From Rhodopseudomonas sp. BR0M22 (GTDB lineage: Bacteria > Pseudomonadota > Alphaproteobacteria > Rhizobiales > Xanthobacteraceae): a stretch of DNA of 64,000 bases. Location of the stretch: positions 62,001-126,000 of the forward strand of contig NZ_QUMK01000003.1 of assembly GCF_010907035.1 (NCBI RefSeq). Reading direction: 5' to 3'. Shown here piece by piece: positions 50,284-60,640 of this stretch (position 1 is the first letter of the stretch; each line of letters opens with the position of its first letter). Under the pieces are notes generated by a model, which made no database searches, was not told the origin of the DNA, and saw only the letters and a program-made list of their open reading frames with translations. Both the position numbers and the translations under genes were made by a program.

Positions 50284-50682
50284 CTACGCCGCGATCGCCT
50301 CGGCGATCTGGTCGAGCGGGTGGTTGGTGAGATCCTTCGCCAGCGAGCGGATCAGCGAAGCCTCGACGGTCTTGTGCAGGATCGGGCGGATCTGACCGAG
50401 CGTCTGCGGGTCGGCGACCAGTACGAGCTGATCGAACTCTCCGTCGAGCTTCATCTTGTTCAGCGTGTTGGTGAGCTGCTTGGCGAAAGTTGCCTCGTCG
50501 GTCTGACTTTTGGTCTGATCCTCGGGGCGCGAGCCTGACGGGCCGTCGTCGTCCAGATTGGTCGGCTCGAGTTTGCGTTCGTGACGCAGCGTTACCTCGG
50601 CCGGCTTGCCGGTGTTGCGCAGCAAAATCGCGCCGCGGCCATCAGCGACGACGACGAGGGCGTTGTGCGGGATCAGAGTCAT
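50284..50682 (-). CDS. Host-attachment (BaeRF-like) family protein
   Basis: A 132-residue protein of the Host_attach family, first named from Agrobacterium attachment to plant cells and related in fold to archaeal/bacterial eRF1-like (BaeRF) domains. It shows LIPHNALVVVADGRGAILLRN at the start and KLDGEFDQLVLVADPQTLGQIRPIL in the middle, ending LDQIAEAI. The actual function is not established. It is convergent with mazF. Confidence 0.82.
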   Translation of the reverse strand: MTLIPHNALVVVADGRGAILLRNTGKPAEVTLRHERKLEPTNLDDDGPSGSRPEDQTKSQTDEATFAKQLTNTLNKMKLDGEFDQLVLVADPQTLGQIRPILHKTVEASLIRSLAKDLTNHPLDQIAEAIAA

Positions 50683-50895
50683 GACGGGAATGCAGCTCCT
50701 TCATTGGGCGAAGACGGCTTGTTCAGATCGCCGTTCGCTGTGGCAACCTGCTCGGCCTGCGTTTCGTTCCGTCGCTCGGGTGCGGCATCGTTGCGCGGAA
50801 CAGGTCCGCGCTCGGCAGGCTAACGCGCGCGCCGATGATCAGCTAGGAACCATCAACGGCACGCGACCCTCGCGGCCGAGCAGGGCGGAAACGAA

Positions 50896-52984
<2,089 letters not shown>

Positions 52985-52996
52985 GCCGGGTAGTCA

Positions 52997-53023
52997 CCTC
53001 TCCCCGCAACAGCGGGGCGAGGG
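52997..53023. repeat. Short CTCTCCCCGC palindrome after ilvC
   Basis: CCTCTCCCCGC-AACA-GCGGGGCGAGGG, an imperfect hairpin 13 bases after the ilvC stop. Related elements occur at 55252-55277 and 61490-61616. Confidence 0.6.
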
Positions 53024-53066
53024 AGATCGCTGTGCTCGGCGCTGGGCTTCCAGATACACTCGATGC

Positions 53067-53096
53067 AAACGGGATCGCGGCGACGCGGTCCCGTTT
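53067..53096 (+). terminator. Rho-independent terminator after ilvC
   Basis: AAACGGGATCGCG paired with CGCGGTCCCGTTT, ending in TTTTCGTTTGG. An almost identical stem ends the binding-protein gene at 55322-55347. Confidence 0.7.
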
Positions 53097-53137
53097 TCGT
53101 TTGGTGCTGGTGCAATCCGCCGCAGCCCGCCTGCTTG

Positions 53138-53154
53138 ATCTGGTCTGACCAGAT
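53138..53154. promoter_or_regulatory. FadR/GntR operator ATCTGGTCTGACCAGAT
   Basis: A perfect 17-base palindrome, ATCTGGTC-T-GACCAGAT, 15 bases before the regulator ATG. The core TGGTC-N-GACCA fits the TGGT-N-ACCA operators of FadR-subfamily GntR regulators, so autoregulation by the adjacent gene is likely. Confidence 0.7.
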
Positions 53155-53168
53155 TGGTAGGGTCAGTT

Positions 53169-53903
53169 ATGACGCCCCCGCTCAATTCCGAGACCTCCCA
53201 TACGGTCCGCAAGACGCTGGAGTTCGTGCAGCATCATCGGCTGGCGAAAGGCGATCGGCTGCCGTCGGAGCGGGAACTGTCGGAGCGGTTCGGGGTGGCG
53301 CGCAGCTCGGTGCGCGAGGCGCTGGCGGTGCTGGATGCGATGCGCATCACCGAACGCCGGCCGAAATCGGGGATCTATCTGCGCAACGCCGTCGAGGATG
53401 GCGGGCTCGAGGCGCTGGTGCTGCAGGCCGATCTCGGACTGACCTTCGATCCGCAAGTCACCCGCGACGTCACCGAGGCTCGCATCATCTGCGAGGAGCA
53501 GGCGCTGCGGCTGGCCTGCCAGCGGCGGACCGACGCCGATCTCTCCAAGCTCCATCAAACACTGCATGCCTACGCGTCGACGATCCAGGCCGGCGGCGAT
53601 ATGGCCGAAGCCGATGTTCAATTCCATCTCGCGCTGGTCGCCGCCGGCCAGAATCGCATTCTGGTGCGCACGCTGACGCCGCTGATGTTGATGAGCCGGC
53701 GCTGGCGGGAGCGCTACTTCGAGTCCGAGGCCATCCGCCACCGTTCGCTCGCCGATCATCGCGATTTCGTTGCTGCGATCGAAGCGCGTGACGAAGCCGC
53801 CGCCGCGACGCTGGTGCGCCGCCACGTCGAAACCGCCGCGGCCGACGTGCGTGCGCTGGCGGAGCAGGGCGGCGCAGCCGCCAGCCAAACGAACACGACT
53901 TGA
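53169..53903 (+). CDS. FadR-subfamily GntR transcriptional regulator
   Basis: A 244-residue regulator: N-terminal winged helix (about 8-75, with LPSERELSERFGVARSSVREALAVL and RPKSGIYLRN) and C-terminal FCD ligand domain (about 95-225; metal-site residues in EADVQFHLALVAAGQN and HRSLADHRDFVAAIEARD). FCD regulators sense carboxylic acids. ATG 53169 is used rather than the TTG at 53154, which lies in the operator. It probably controls itself and the binding-protein gene 98 bases downstream. Confidence 0.88.
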   Translation: MTPPLNSETSHTVRKTLEFVQHHRLAKGDRLPSERELSERFGVARSSVREALAVLDAMRITERRPKSGIYLRNAVEDGGLEALVLQADLGLTFDPQVTRDVTEARIICEEQALRLACQRRTDADLSKLHQTLHAYASTIQAGGDMAEADVQFHLALVAAGQNRILVRTLTPLMLMSRRWRERYFESEAIRHRSLADHRDFVAAIEARDEAAAATLVRRHVETAAADVRALAEQGGAAASQTNTT

Positions 53904-54001
53904 AACACGCGCGTCGCTGACGCGCCACAACAGCCCCGGTCAACGGGAGAGCTTCGCGCGGCGTCTGCCGCATCGAGGAAACGCAAGAAGAAGGATCAAA
54001 A

Positions 54002-55234
54002 ATGCGTATGACGACGACTTCCGTGGCCGCGCTCGCGGCTGCGATCGCGATGCTGGCCACAGGCCCGGCGCTCGCTCAGAAGAAATACGGCCCAGGTGCC
54101 AGCGATACCGAGATCAAGCTCGGCAACACCGTGCCATACAGCGGCCCGGCCTCGGCCTACGGCATCCTCGGCAAGACCTACGCTGCGTACTTCAAGAAGA
54201 TCAACGAAGAAGGCGGCATCAACGGCCGCAAGATCAACGTGATCTCCTACGACGACGCGTACTCGCCGCCGAAGACGGTCGAGCAGACCCGCAAACTGGT
54301 CGAGAGCGACGAGGTGCTCGCGGTGTTCGGCAATGTCGGCACGGCCTCGAACGTCGCGATCCAGAAATATCTCAACGCGCGCAAGACGCCACAACTGTTC
54401 CTCGCCACCGGCGCTACGCGCTGGAACGACCCGAAGCAGTTCCCGTGGACGATGGGCTGGCTGCCCAGCTATCAGGCGGAAGCCACCGCCTACGCCAAGT
54501 ATCTGTTGAAGGAGAAGCCGAACGCCAAGATCGGCGTGCTCTATCAGAACGATGACTTCGGCAAGGACTACATCCGTGGTCTGAAGGAAGGGCTGGGCGA
54601 CAAGGCCGCATCGATGCTCGTCGCCGAGGCCAGCTACGAAGTCGCCGAGCCGACCATCGACTCGCAGATCGTCAAGCTGAAGGCGTCCGGCGCCGACACG
54701 CTGTTCTCGTTCGCCACCGGCAAGTTCGCCGCGCAGTCGATCAAGAAGGTTGCCGAACTCGGCTGGAAGCCGCTTCACATCGTGCCGAACGCCTCGTCAT
54801 CGCTCGGCACCGTGCTGAAGCCGGCCGGCCTCGACAACGCGCAGGATCTGGTGTCCGCCACCTTCGCCAAGGACCCGACCGATCCGCAGTGGAACGACGA
54901 TCCCGGCATGAAGAAATTCCATGCTTTCGTCGAAAAATACATCCCCGAAGGCAAGGCGATGGAAAGCACCGTGCTGTCCGGCTACAGCATCGCCCAGACC
55001 ATGGAGCAGGCACTCCGGATGTGCGGCGACGATCTGTCCCGCGCGAACCTGATGAAGCAGGCGGCCAACATGCAGGGCGTCCAGCTCGACGGTCTGCTGC
55101 CGGGCGTCACCGTCAACACCTCGCCGACCGATTTTGCCCCGATCGATCAGTTCCAGATGATGAGCTTCAAGGGCGAACGCTGGCAGCGTTTCGGCGACGT
55201 CATCAAGGGCGAAGTGGCCGCCGCCGGCAACTGA
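54002..55234 (+). CDS. Branched-chain-amino-acid-type ABC periplasmic binding protein
   Basis: A 410-residue Peripla_BP_6 (LivK-like) solute-binding protein with signal peptide (to ATGPALAQ). The mature start IKLGNTVPYSGPASAYGILG, GGINGRKINVISYDDAYSPPKTVEQTRKL and the later ATFAKDPTDPQWNDDPG are typical of the alphaproteobacterial group that often binds aromatic or carboxylic acids rather than Leu/Ile/Val. No permease or ATPase gene is adjacent. The GntR gene upstream suggests substrate-dependent expression (inference). AAGAAGGA precedes the ATG. Confidence 0.9.
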   Translation: MRMTTTSVAALAAAIAMLATGPALAQKKYGPGASDTEIKLGNTVPYSGPASAYGILGKTYAAYFKKINEEGGINGRKINVISYDDAYSPPKTVEQTRKLVESDEVLAVFGNVGTASNVAIQKYLNARKTPQLFLATGATRWNDPKQFPWTMGWLPSYQAEATAYAKYLLKEKPNAKIGVLYQNDDFGKDYIRGLKEGLGDKAASMLVAEASYEVAEPTIDSQIVKLKASGADTLFSFATGKFAAQSIKKVAELGWKPLHIVPNASSSLGTVLKPAGLDNAQDLVSATFAKDPTDPQWNDDPGMKKFHAFVEKYIPEGKAMESTVLSGYSIAQTMEQALRMCGDDLSRANLMKQAANMQGVQLDGLLPGVTVNTSPTDFAPIDQFQMMSFKGERWQRFGDVIKGEVAAAGN

Positions 55235-55251
55235 TCGCTCGGCGGTCATCA

Positions 55252-55301
55252 CCTCTCCCCGCGCGCGGGGAGAAGGGGTAGGTCGGCCTCGTGGCGAGGC
55301 C
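55252..55301. repeat. CTCTCCCCGCGCGCGGGGAG palindrome and second hairpin
   Basis: CCTCTCCCCGC followed by GCGCGGGGAGAAGG, then GGCCTCG-TGG-CGAGGCC at 55285-55301. It lies 18 bases after the binding-protein stop and repeats the arrangement seen after ilvC. Confidence 0.55.
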
Positions 55302-55321
55302 TTGGCGACACGAACGGCAAT

Positions 55322-55347
55322 GGGATCGCGGTGACGCGGTCCCGTTT
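55322..55347 (+). terminator. Rho-independent terminator after binding-protein gene
   Basis: GGGATCGCG-GTGA-CGCGGTCCC followed by GTTTT. The core is the same as in the ilvC terminator at 53067-53096, differing in one loop base. Confidence 0.65.
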
Positions 55348-55385
55348 TGCTGTGATAGGATGCCGCGGTTCGAACGGAGCGAGCC

Positions 55386-56237
55386 ATGAAGTCTGTCGTC
55401 GTCACCGGCGTGTCCACCGGGATCGGTCATGCCATTGCGCGGATGCTGCTGGACAAGGGATTTCGGGTGTTCGGCAGTGTGCGCAAGCGCGGCGATGCCG
55501 AGCGGCTGATTGTCGAATTGGGGTCCGGATTCACCCCGCTGGTGTTCGACGTCACCGATGAAGCCGCGGTCCGCGCCGCAGCGGACGAAGTGCGAGCGGC
55601 GCTGGACGGCGAGACGCTCGCCGGGCTGGTCAACAATGCCGGCATCGCCGTGGCTGGCCCGGTGCTGGATCTGCCGGCCGATGAATTCCGCCGCCAATTC
55701 GACGTCAACGTGATCGGCCCGATCCTCGCGACCCAAGCGTTCGGCCCGCTGCTCGGCGCCGACCAGTCGCTGCGCGGCGCGCCGGGACGGATCGTGATGA
55801 TGTCGTCGATTGCCGCCAAGTTCGGCAATCCGCTGATGGCCGCGTACTCCGCCTCCAAGTACGCGCTGAACGGCCTGTCGGACGGGCTGCGGCGCGAACT
55901 GATGCTGTTCGGTATCGATGTCGTGGTGATCATGCCGGGCGCCGTGAAGACGCCGATCTGGGGCAAGGCCGAGCGGGAGGACGTGTCGCGGTTTGCGAAC
56001 TCGCCGTTCTATCCGGCGCTGCAAAAGCTGCGCGCGCTGCTGCCTGAGATGGACAAAAGCGGTCTGCCGCCGGAGACGATCGCCCAGCGCGTCTATGACG
56101 CACTCACCGCGCCGTCGCCGAAGGCGCACGACGTGATCACGCCAGGACCGCTGCAGTTCTGGCTCTCGACCAAACTGCCGCCGCGCTGGATCGACAAGGT
56201 CGTGGCGAAAAGGCTTGGGTTGAAGCCGAAGACCTGA
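55386..56237 (+). CDS. Short-chain dehydrogenase/reductase
   Basis: A 283-residue classical SDR. The cofactor loop TGVSTGIG (7-14), LVNNAG, and the catalytic Ser141, Tyr154 and Lys158 (MMSSIAAKF, AYSASKYAL) are all present, so it should be an active NAD(P)-dependent oxidoreductase. The substrate is unknown. It follows the terminator at 55322 and has its own transcript, convergent with the HxlR gene. Confidence 0.88.
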   Translation: MKSVVVTGVSTGIGHAIARMLLDKGFRVFGSVRKRGDAERLIVELGSGFTPLVFDVTDEAAVRAAADEVRAALDGETLAGLVNNAGIAVAGPVLDLPADEFRRQFDVNVIGPILATQAFGPLLGADQSLRGAPGRIVMMSSIAAKFGNPLMAAYSASKYALNGLSDGLRRELMLFGIDVVVIMPGAVKTPIWGKAEREDVSRFANSPFYPALQKLRALLPEMDKSGLPPETIAQRVYDALTAPSPKAHDVITPGPLQFWLSTKLPPRWIDKVVAKRLGLKPKT

Positions 56238-56300
56238 AGGCGCACGAGCGATCGTAGATCGGTCGGCTGTCACATGCGCTGGTGCACTGTCCGTCCGGCG

Positions 56301-56774
56301 TTATTTGCGGACGACCTTCAGCACCTCGGTATCGCGCCAAGTCAGACGCCGACCGTTCTTCCCGTGTAGCTCCAGCCTTGGGACAGGTGCGCGCGTCTCA
56401 CGGTCGATCATGGAGGACCGCGGTTCATTGGCCGTGTAGAGATGCTCCTCGCCCCATTGACGCAGCGCGACGATGACGAGGAACAGTCCGCTCCCCTTTT
56501 TTGTCAGCACGTATTCTCTGTAAGCGGTGCCGTCCGAAGCCGGTGCCGTTTTTAGAATGCCGCGTTCGGTCAGGTCGCGGAGCCGCGTGGCCAGCATGCC
56601 TTTGGCGATGCCGAGGCTGTTCTGAAACTCGCCGAAGCGCCGCACGCCATCGAAGGCGTCGCGAATGATCAGCAGGGACCACCAGTCGCCAATCACATCG
56701 AGCGCACGCGCAACCGGGCATCCGTCATTCCAATGGCTGACACGTTTGGCCACGTCGTCATTCTCCACCACCAA
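56301..56774 (-). CDS. HxlR-family transcriptional regulator
   Basis: A 157-residue winged-helix regulator with the HxlR pattern CPVARALDVIGDWWSLLIIRDAFDG, RRFGEFQNSLGIAKGMLATRLRDLTERGIL and YREYVLTKKG. The N-terminal Cys may be redox- or electrophile-sensing as in relatives. It is divergent from the MFS transporter gene with only 46 bases between the starts, so it very probably controls that gene. Confidence 0.9.
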   Translation of the reverse strand: MVVENDDVAKRVSHWNDGCPVARALDVIGDWWSLLIIRDAFDGVRRFGEFQNSLGIAKGMLATRLRDLTERGILKTAPASDGTAYREYVLTKKGSGLFLVIVALRQWGEEHLYTANEPRSSMIDRETRAPVPRLELHGKNGRRLTWRDTEVLKVVRK

Positions 56775-56820
56775 TCTGGTCTTAAAATAGAACTAGAATT
56801 CGTTCGGAACAAGCAGTCTC

Positions 56821-58122
56821 ATGTCGAGACTAAAATCGACGGAGCGCTTGCGGATGCGGGATACGTGTGATGCCGGACAGCGGTCCGGGCCGGCGGGAGG
56901 ACTATCGCGGACGACCACGCTGATCTTTGCAGTTGCCGCTGGCCTCAGCGTCGCCAACATCTATTTCGCCCAGCCGTTGCTCGATCCGATCGCGAAGGAC
57001 TTCGGAATTCCCGCCGCCGCGATCGGCCTCGTCATTACGCTGACGCAGCTCGGTTACGGGCTGGGGCTGATCTTCATCGTCCCGCTCGGAGATATCGTCG
57101 ATCGCCGCCGCCTCGTTGTCGGCCAGGGTGTTTTGTCGGTCCTCGCATTGCTCGCCGTCGCGACCGCAACGACCGAAGCCGTTCTGTTCGCCAGCTTGGC
57201 GGTGATGGGGATGCTCGCCGTCGCTGTGCAGGTGCTGGTCGCCTTCGCGGCGGCGCTGGCCGCACCGGCCGAACGTGGCAAGGTGGTCGGCAGCGTCACC
57301 GGCGGCGTCGTCATCGGCATTTTGGCCGCGCGGGTCGTTGCCGGTGGGCTGGCGGATCTTGGCGGCTGGCGAGCGGTCTACTTCACCTCGGCTGCTCTCA
57401 CGTCGGTGATGGTCGGGCTGCTCACGCTGGTGCTCCCACGCAAGATTTTGCCGGCCAGCACCGACGGCTATGCCGAGACATTGCGATCCATACCCGCCTT
57501 GTTTCTGCGGGACCGGGTGTTGCTGGTCCGCGGTGTTTTGGCGCTCTTGATCTTTGCGACGTTCAGCGCCTTCTGGACCGCGATCGTGTTGCCGCTGAGC
57601 GCCGCGCCATTTCACTATTCGAGCACGCAGATCGGATTGTTGAGCCTCGTCGGGTTGGCCGGAGCGACCGCGGCAATGGGCGCCGGGCGTTTCGCCGATC
57701 GCGGCTTCGCGCAGTGGACGACCGGATCGGCGCTTTCGCTGTTGTTGCTGTCATGGGCGATGATCTCGTGCCTGCCGTCATCGATCCCGCTTCTACTCGT
57801 CGGCGTTATTGTCCTCGACCTCGCGGTGCAGGCCGTTCACGTCACCAATCAGAGTGTTATTTTTGCGCGCCATCCCGAAGCGCGCAGCCGTCTCGTCGGC
57901 GGCTATATGGTGTTTTACTCGGCGGGGAGCGCGATCGGAGCGATCGGCGCAACGACGGCCTATGCCGGTGCGGGCTGGGATGGCGTTTGCTGGCTGGGGG
58001 CGGCCTTCAGCGCAGCCGCCTTGCTGACCTGGGCCACCACGCGCCACGTCGGTAGCGGCGACGCTTTCGAACGGGTTTGCCCCCAAACTGTCGAACGCTC
58101 CTGTAGCGGCCTCAATGGCTGA
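56821..58122 (+). CDS. MFS-family drug/metabolite exporter
   Basis: A 433-residue major facilitator with about twelve hydrophobic segments after a polar N-terminal 30 residues; AAGLSVANIYFAQPLLDPIAKDFGIP and GLIFIVPLGDIVDRRRLVVGQG (motif A) are seen. It resembles the YgaY/AraJ-like efflux group. The short, A/T-rich 46-base intergenic region with GAACTAGAATTCGTTC, an imperfect dyad, is likely the operator of the HxlR regulator. The ATG at 56821 gives a long N-terminus; M12 (56854) is an alternative. Confidence 0.87.
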   Translation: MSRLKSTERLRMRDTCDAGQRSGPAGGLSRTTTLIFAVAAGLSVANIYFAQPLLDPIAKDFGIPAAAIGLVITLTQLGYGLGLIFIVPLGDIVDRRRLVVGQGVLSVLALLAVATATTEAVLFASLAVMGMLAVAVQVLVAFAAALAAPAERGKVVGSVTGGVVIGILAARVVAGGLADLGGWRAVYFTSAALTSVMVGLLTLVLPRKILPASTDGYAETLRSIPALFLRDRVLLVRGVLALLIFATFSAFWTAIVLPLSAAPFHYSSTQIGLLSLVGLAGATAAMGAGRFADRGFAQWTTGSALSLLLLSWAMISCLPSSIPLLLVGVIVLDLAVQAVHVTNQSVIFARHPEARSRLVGGYMVFYSAGSAIGAIGATTAYAGAGWDGVCWLGAAFSAAALLTWATTRHVGSGDAFERVCPQTVERSCSGLNG

Positions 58123-58207
58123 TCACAATTCGAAGGAGATCGGAGTTGGTGCTGCCGAAGCGAGGTGGCTCGTCGAGCACGGGGCAAAACGCTCCTTACG
58201 TCGAGAC

Positions 58208-59749
58208 CTACTTCACGCGGTCCCACAGCGCCCGTGCCGCCACGTCCGGTGTGCTGCCTGATCCCGCCTGCAGGTTGGCGGCGCGCATCGCCTCGATGTC
58301 GATGCGGCCGAGCAGGGGCTGCAGGGCAGTGCGCAGTTTGGTGTCGTTCGCGCGTTTCGGGGCGAGCAGCAGCACTGCGTCGTAGGGCGGGATCGCCTGT
58401 TTCGGATCGTCGAGCACGACCAGGTCGTATTTGGCGATCAGCCCGTCCGAGGTGTAGCCGGCGATCAGGTCGACTTCGCCGGAAGCGACGGCTGCATACA
58501 TGAAATCCGGCTGCATCTGCCGCTCGGTCTTGAATGCGAGGCCATACGCGCTGCGCAGGTTGGCCCATTCCGGCCGCGAGAAGAACTCGTAGTCACCGGC
58601 GATCGTCATCGAGGGTGCGTGGGCGGCGAGGTCGGCGATCGAATGGATCTTCAGCGCCTCGGCTTTGGCGCGCGGCATCAACAGCGCATAGGCGTTGGCG
58701 AAGCCGAGCTCGCCGAGCAGCATGACGCCGTCTTTGGCGAGATCCTGTTTCAGGTCGGTGAGCACCTGATCGCTTGCGGCGATGCCCGGGTGCTTGAACT
58801 GATTGGCCCATAGCGTGCCGGAATAATCCACATAGGCGTCGATGTCGCCGCTTCTGAGCGCGTCGTAAATGACGCTTGAGCCGAGGCCAGCGCGCGTGGT
58901 CGTCGGCAGACCGCTGGCGTCGAGGCGTTGCTGCAGCAATGCGGCGAGCACATATTGCTCGGTGAAAGTCTTCGCGCCGATCACATAAGAGGTGCGCGCC
59001 GCTACGCCCGGCAGCAGCGTCGCGATCACGATCGCGGCGATGCCTGCTGACCCCAGTCCGATCCGCCAGCGGTTGCCGCTCCGCAGCCCTGTTTCCACCA
59101 AAGCCAGCAACTGATCGACGGCGAGCGCCAGCACGGCGGCGGCGGCGCAGCCGAACAGCACCAAAATCCAGTTCTGCGTTTGCAGGCCGGCGAAGATGTA
59201 GTTGCCGAGACTGGTCTGGCCGATCGGGGTCGACAGTGTCGCCGTGCCGATCACCCACACCGCGGCGGTGCGGATGCCGGCCATGATCACCGGCAGCGCC
59301 AGCGGCAGCTCGACCATCGTCAGCACCTGACGCTCGGTCATGCCGACGCCCTGAGCCGCTTCGATCAGCGCCGGATCGACACCATCGAGCCCGGTGATGG
59401 CGTTGCGCAGCACCGGCAGCATCGAATACAGCGCCAGCGCCAGCACCGCAGGCAGGAAACCGAAGGCGGAGAAGCTGACGCCGAACGCGCTCATCGACAG
59501 TGCCGCGAGTGCCAGCAGCAGCGGATAGAACAGCGCGAGCAGCGCAAGGCCAGGGACGGTCTGCACCACGCCGGCAAAGCCGAGCAGGGCACTGCGCAAC
59601 ACCGGCCGGTGCCGGGCGAAGATTGCCAGCGGCAGGCTGACGATCAGCCCGAGCGCGAGCGCCGTCAGGCTGACCCGAACATGCGCGCCGAGATAGTCGG
59701 GCAGATTGCCAAGCGCGTCGTGCCAGCGCGGATCGGCGAACAGGCTCAT
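58208..59749 (-). CDS. Osmoprotectant ABC transporter: fused permease and substrate-binding protein
   Basis: A 513-residue fusion of an OpuC/ProW-type permease (about 1-250: six membrane segments and the EAA-like loop IEAAQGVGMTERQVLTMVELPLALP) with a glycine-betaine/choline-type binding domain (about 262-513: VIGAKTFTEQYVLAALLQQRL, GDIDAYVDYSGTLW, VASGEVDLIAGYTSDGLIAKYDL). The fused binding domain sits on the outer face. It overlaps its ATPase gene by four bases. Substrates are compatible solutes such as glycine betaine, choline or carnitine. Confidence 0.9.
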   Translation of the reverse strand: MSLFADPRWHDALGNLPDYLGAHVRVSLTALALGLIVSLPLAIFARHRPVLRSALLGFAGVVQTVPGLALLALFYPLLLALAALSMSAFGVSFSAFGFLPAVLALALYSMLPVLRNAITGLDGVDPALIEAAQGVGMTERQVLTMVELPLALPVIMAGIRTAAVWVIGTATLSTPIGQTSLGNYIFAGLQTQNWILVLFGCAAAAVLALAVDQLLALVETGLRSGNRWRIGLGSAGIAAIVIATLLPGVAARTSYVIGAKTFTEQYVLAALLQQRLDASGLPTTTRAGLGSSVIYDALRSGDIDAYVDYSGTLWANQFKHPGIAASDQVLTDLKQDLAKDGVMLLGELGFANAYALLMPRAKAEALKIHSIADLAAHAPSMTIAGDYEFFSRPEWANLRSAYGLAFKTERQMQPDFMYAAVASGEVDLIAGYTSDGLIAKYDLVVLDDPKQAIPPYDAVLLLAPKRANDTKLRTALQPLLGRIDIEAMRAANLQAGSGSTPDVAARALWDRVK

Positions 59750-60540
59750 GTCGCGCCGTCCCGCGGCAGCAACGCCCCGAGCCGCTGCGCCTGCCGGCGC
59801 GGCGTCCGCAGCAGCTCGGCGACGTAGGCGTCCCGGCTGCCCGCTAGCTCGGTCGCGGTGCCGAGCGCCAGCAGGCGTCCGCGATGCATCACCGCGATCC
59901 GGTCGGCCAGCAGCAGCGCCTCGGTGATGTCGTGGGTGATCAGCACGGTGGTGAGCTGCAGCCGGTCGTGCAGGGCGCGAAAGTCTTCGCCGAGCGCATC
60001 GCGGGTCAGCGGATCGAGCGCGCCGAACGGCTCGTCCATCAGCACGATCTCCGGCTTGGCGGCGAGCGCGCGGGCGACGCCGACGCGTTGGCGCTGGCCG
60101 CCGGAGAGTTCGTGCGGCAGCCGGTCCCGGTGCTGCGCCGGATCGAGCCGCACCAGATCGAGCAATTCGTCGACGCGCGCGGCGATCTCCGCCTTCGACC
60201 AGTTCAGCAGCTTCGGCGTGATCCCGATATTGCCGGCGACGGTGAGGTGCGGGAACAGCCCGCCATTCTGGAACACCATGCCGATGCCGCGGCGGAGCGC
60301 GATCGGATCGGCGGTTTGGATATCGCGGCCGTCGATCGCAATCGCGCCGGCATCGGCTTCGATCAGCCGATTGGTCAGCCGCAGCAGCGTGGTTTTGCCG
60401 GAGCCCGAGCCGCCGACGATGGCGAGCAATTCGCCGCGCCGCACCGAAAGCGAGACATCGTCGATCGCTTTGATCCGGCCGCCGCCGAAACTCTTGGTGA
60501 TCCGGTCATAGGCGATCATCGGCGAAGCTGCGCTCGTCAT
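59746..60540 (-). CDS. Osmoprotectant ABC transporter ATP-binding protein
   Basis: A 264-residue OpuCA/ProV-like ATPase: Walker A GGSGSGKTT, Q-loop FQNGGLFPHLTV, signature LSGGQRQRVGVARAL, Walker B IVLMDEPFGALD. There is no C-terminal CBS pair, so osmosensing by CBS is absent. The ATG at 60540 (MTSAASPMIAYDRITKSFG) is preferred; 29 extra codons upstream have no support. It is the first gene of a two-gene operon, coupled to the fused permease by ATGA. Confidence 0.9.
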   Translation of the reverse strand: MTSAASPMIAYDRITKSFGGGRIKAIDDVSLSVRRGELLAIVGGSGSGKTTLLRLTNRLIEADAGAIAIDGRDIQTADPIALRRGIGMVFQNGGLFPHLTVAGNIGITPKLLNWSKAEIAARVDELLDLVRLDPAQHRDRLPHELSGGQRQRVGVARALAAKPEIVLMDEPFGALDPLTRDALGEDFRALHDRLQLTTVLITHDITEALLLADRIAVMHRGRLLALGTATELAGSRDAYVAELLRTPRRQAQRLGALLPRDGAT

Positions 60541-60640
60541 GGTCGCAGCATGGCCGCCGGAGACGGCCGAGCGCAAGCCAGACTTGCATGTCGGCGCGCG
60601 GCGTTGAATGGTCGCGGCAAGAGACAAGCGGGGAGAGGGC

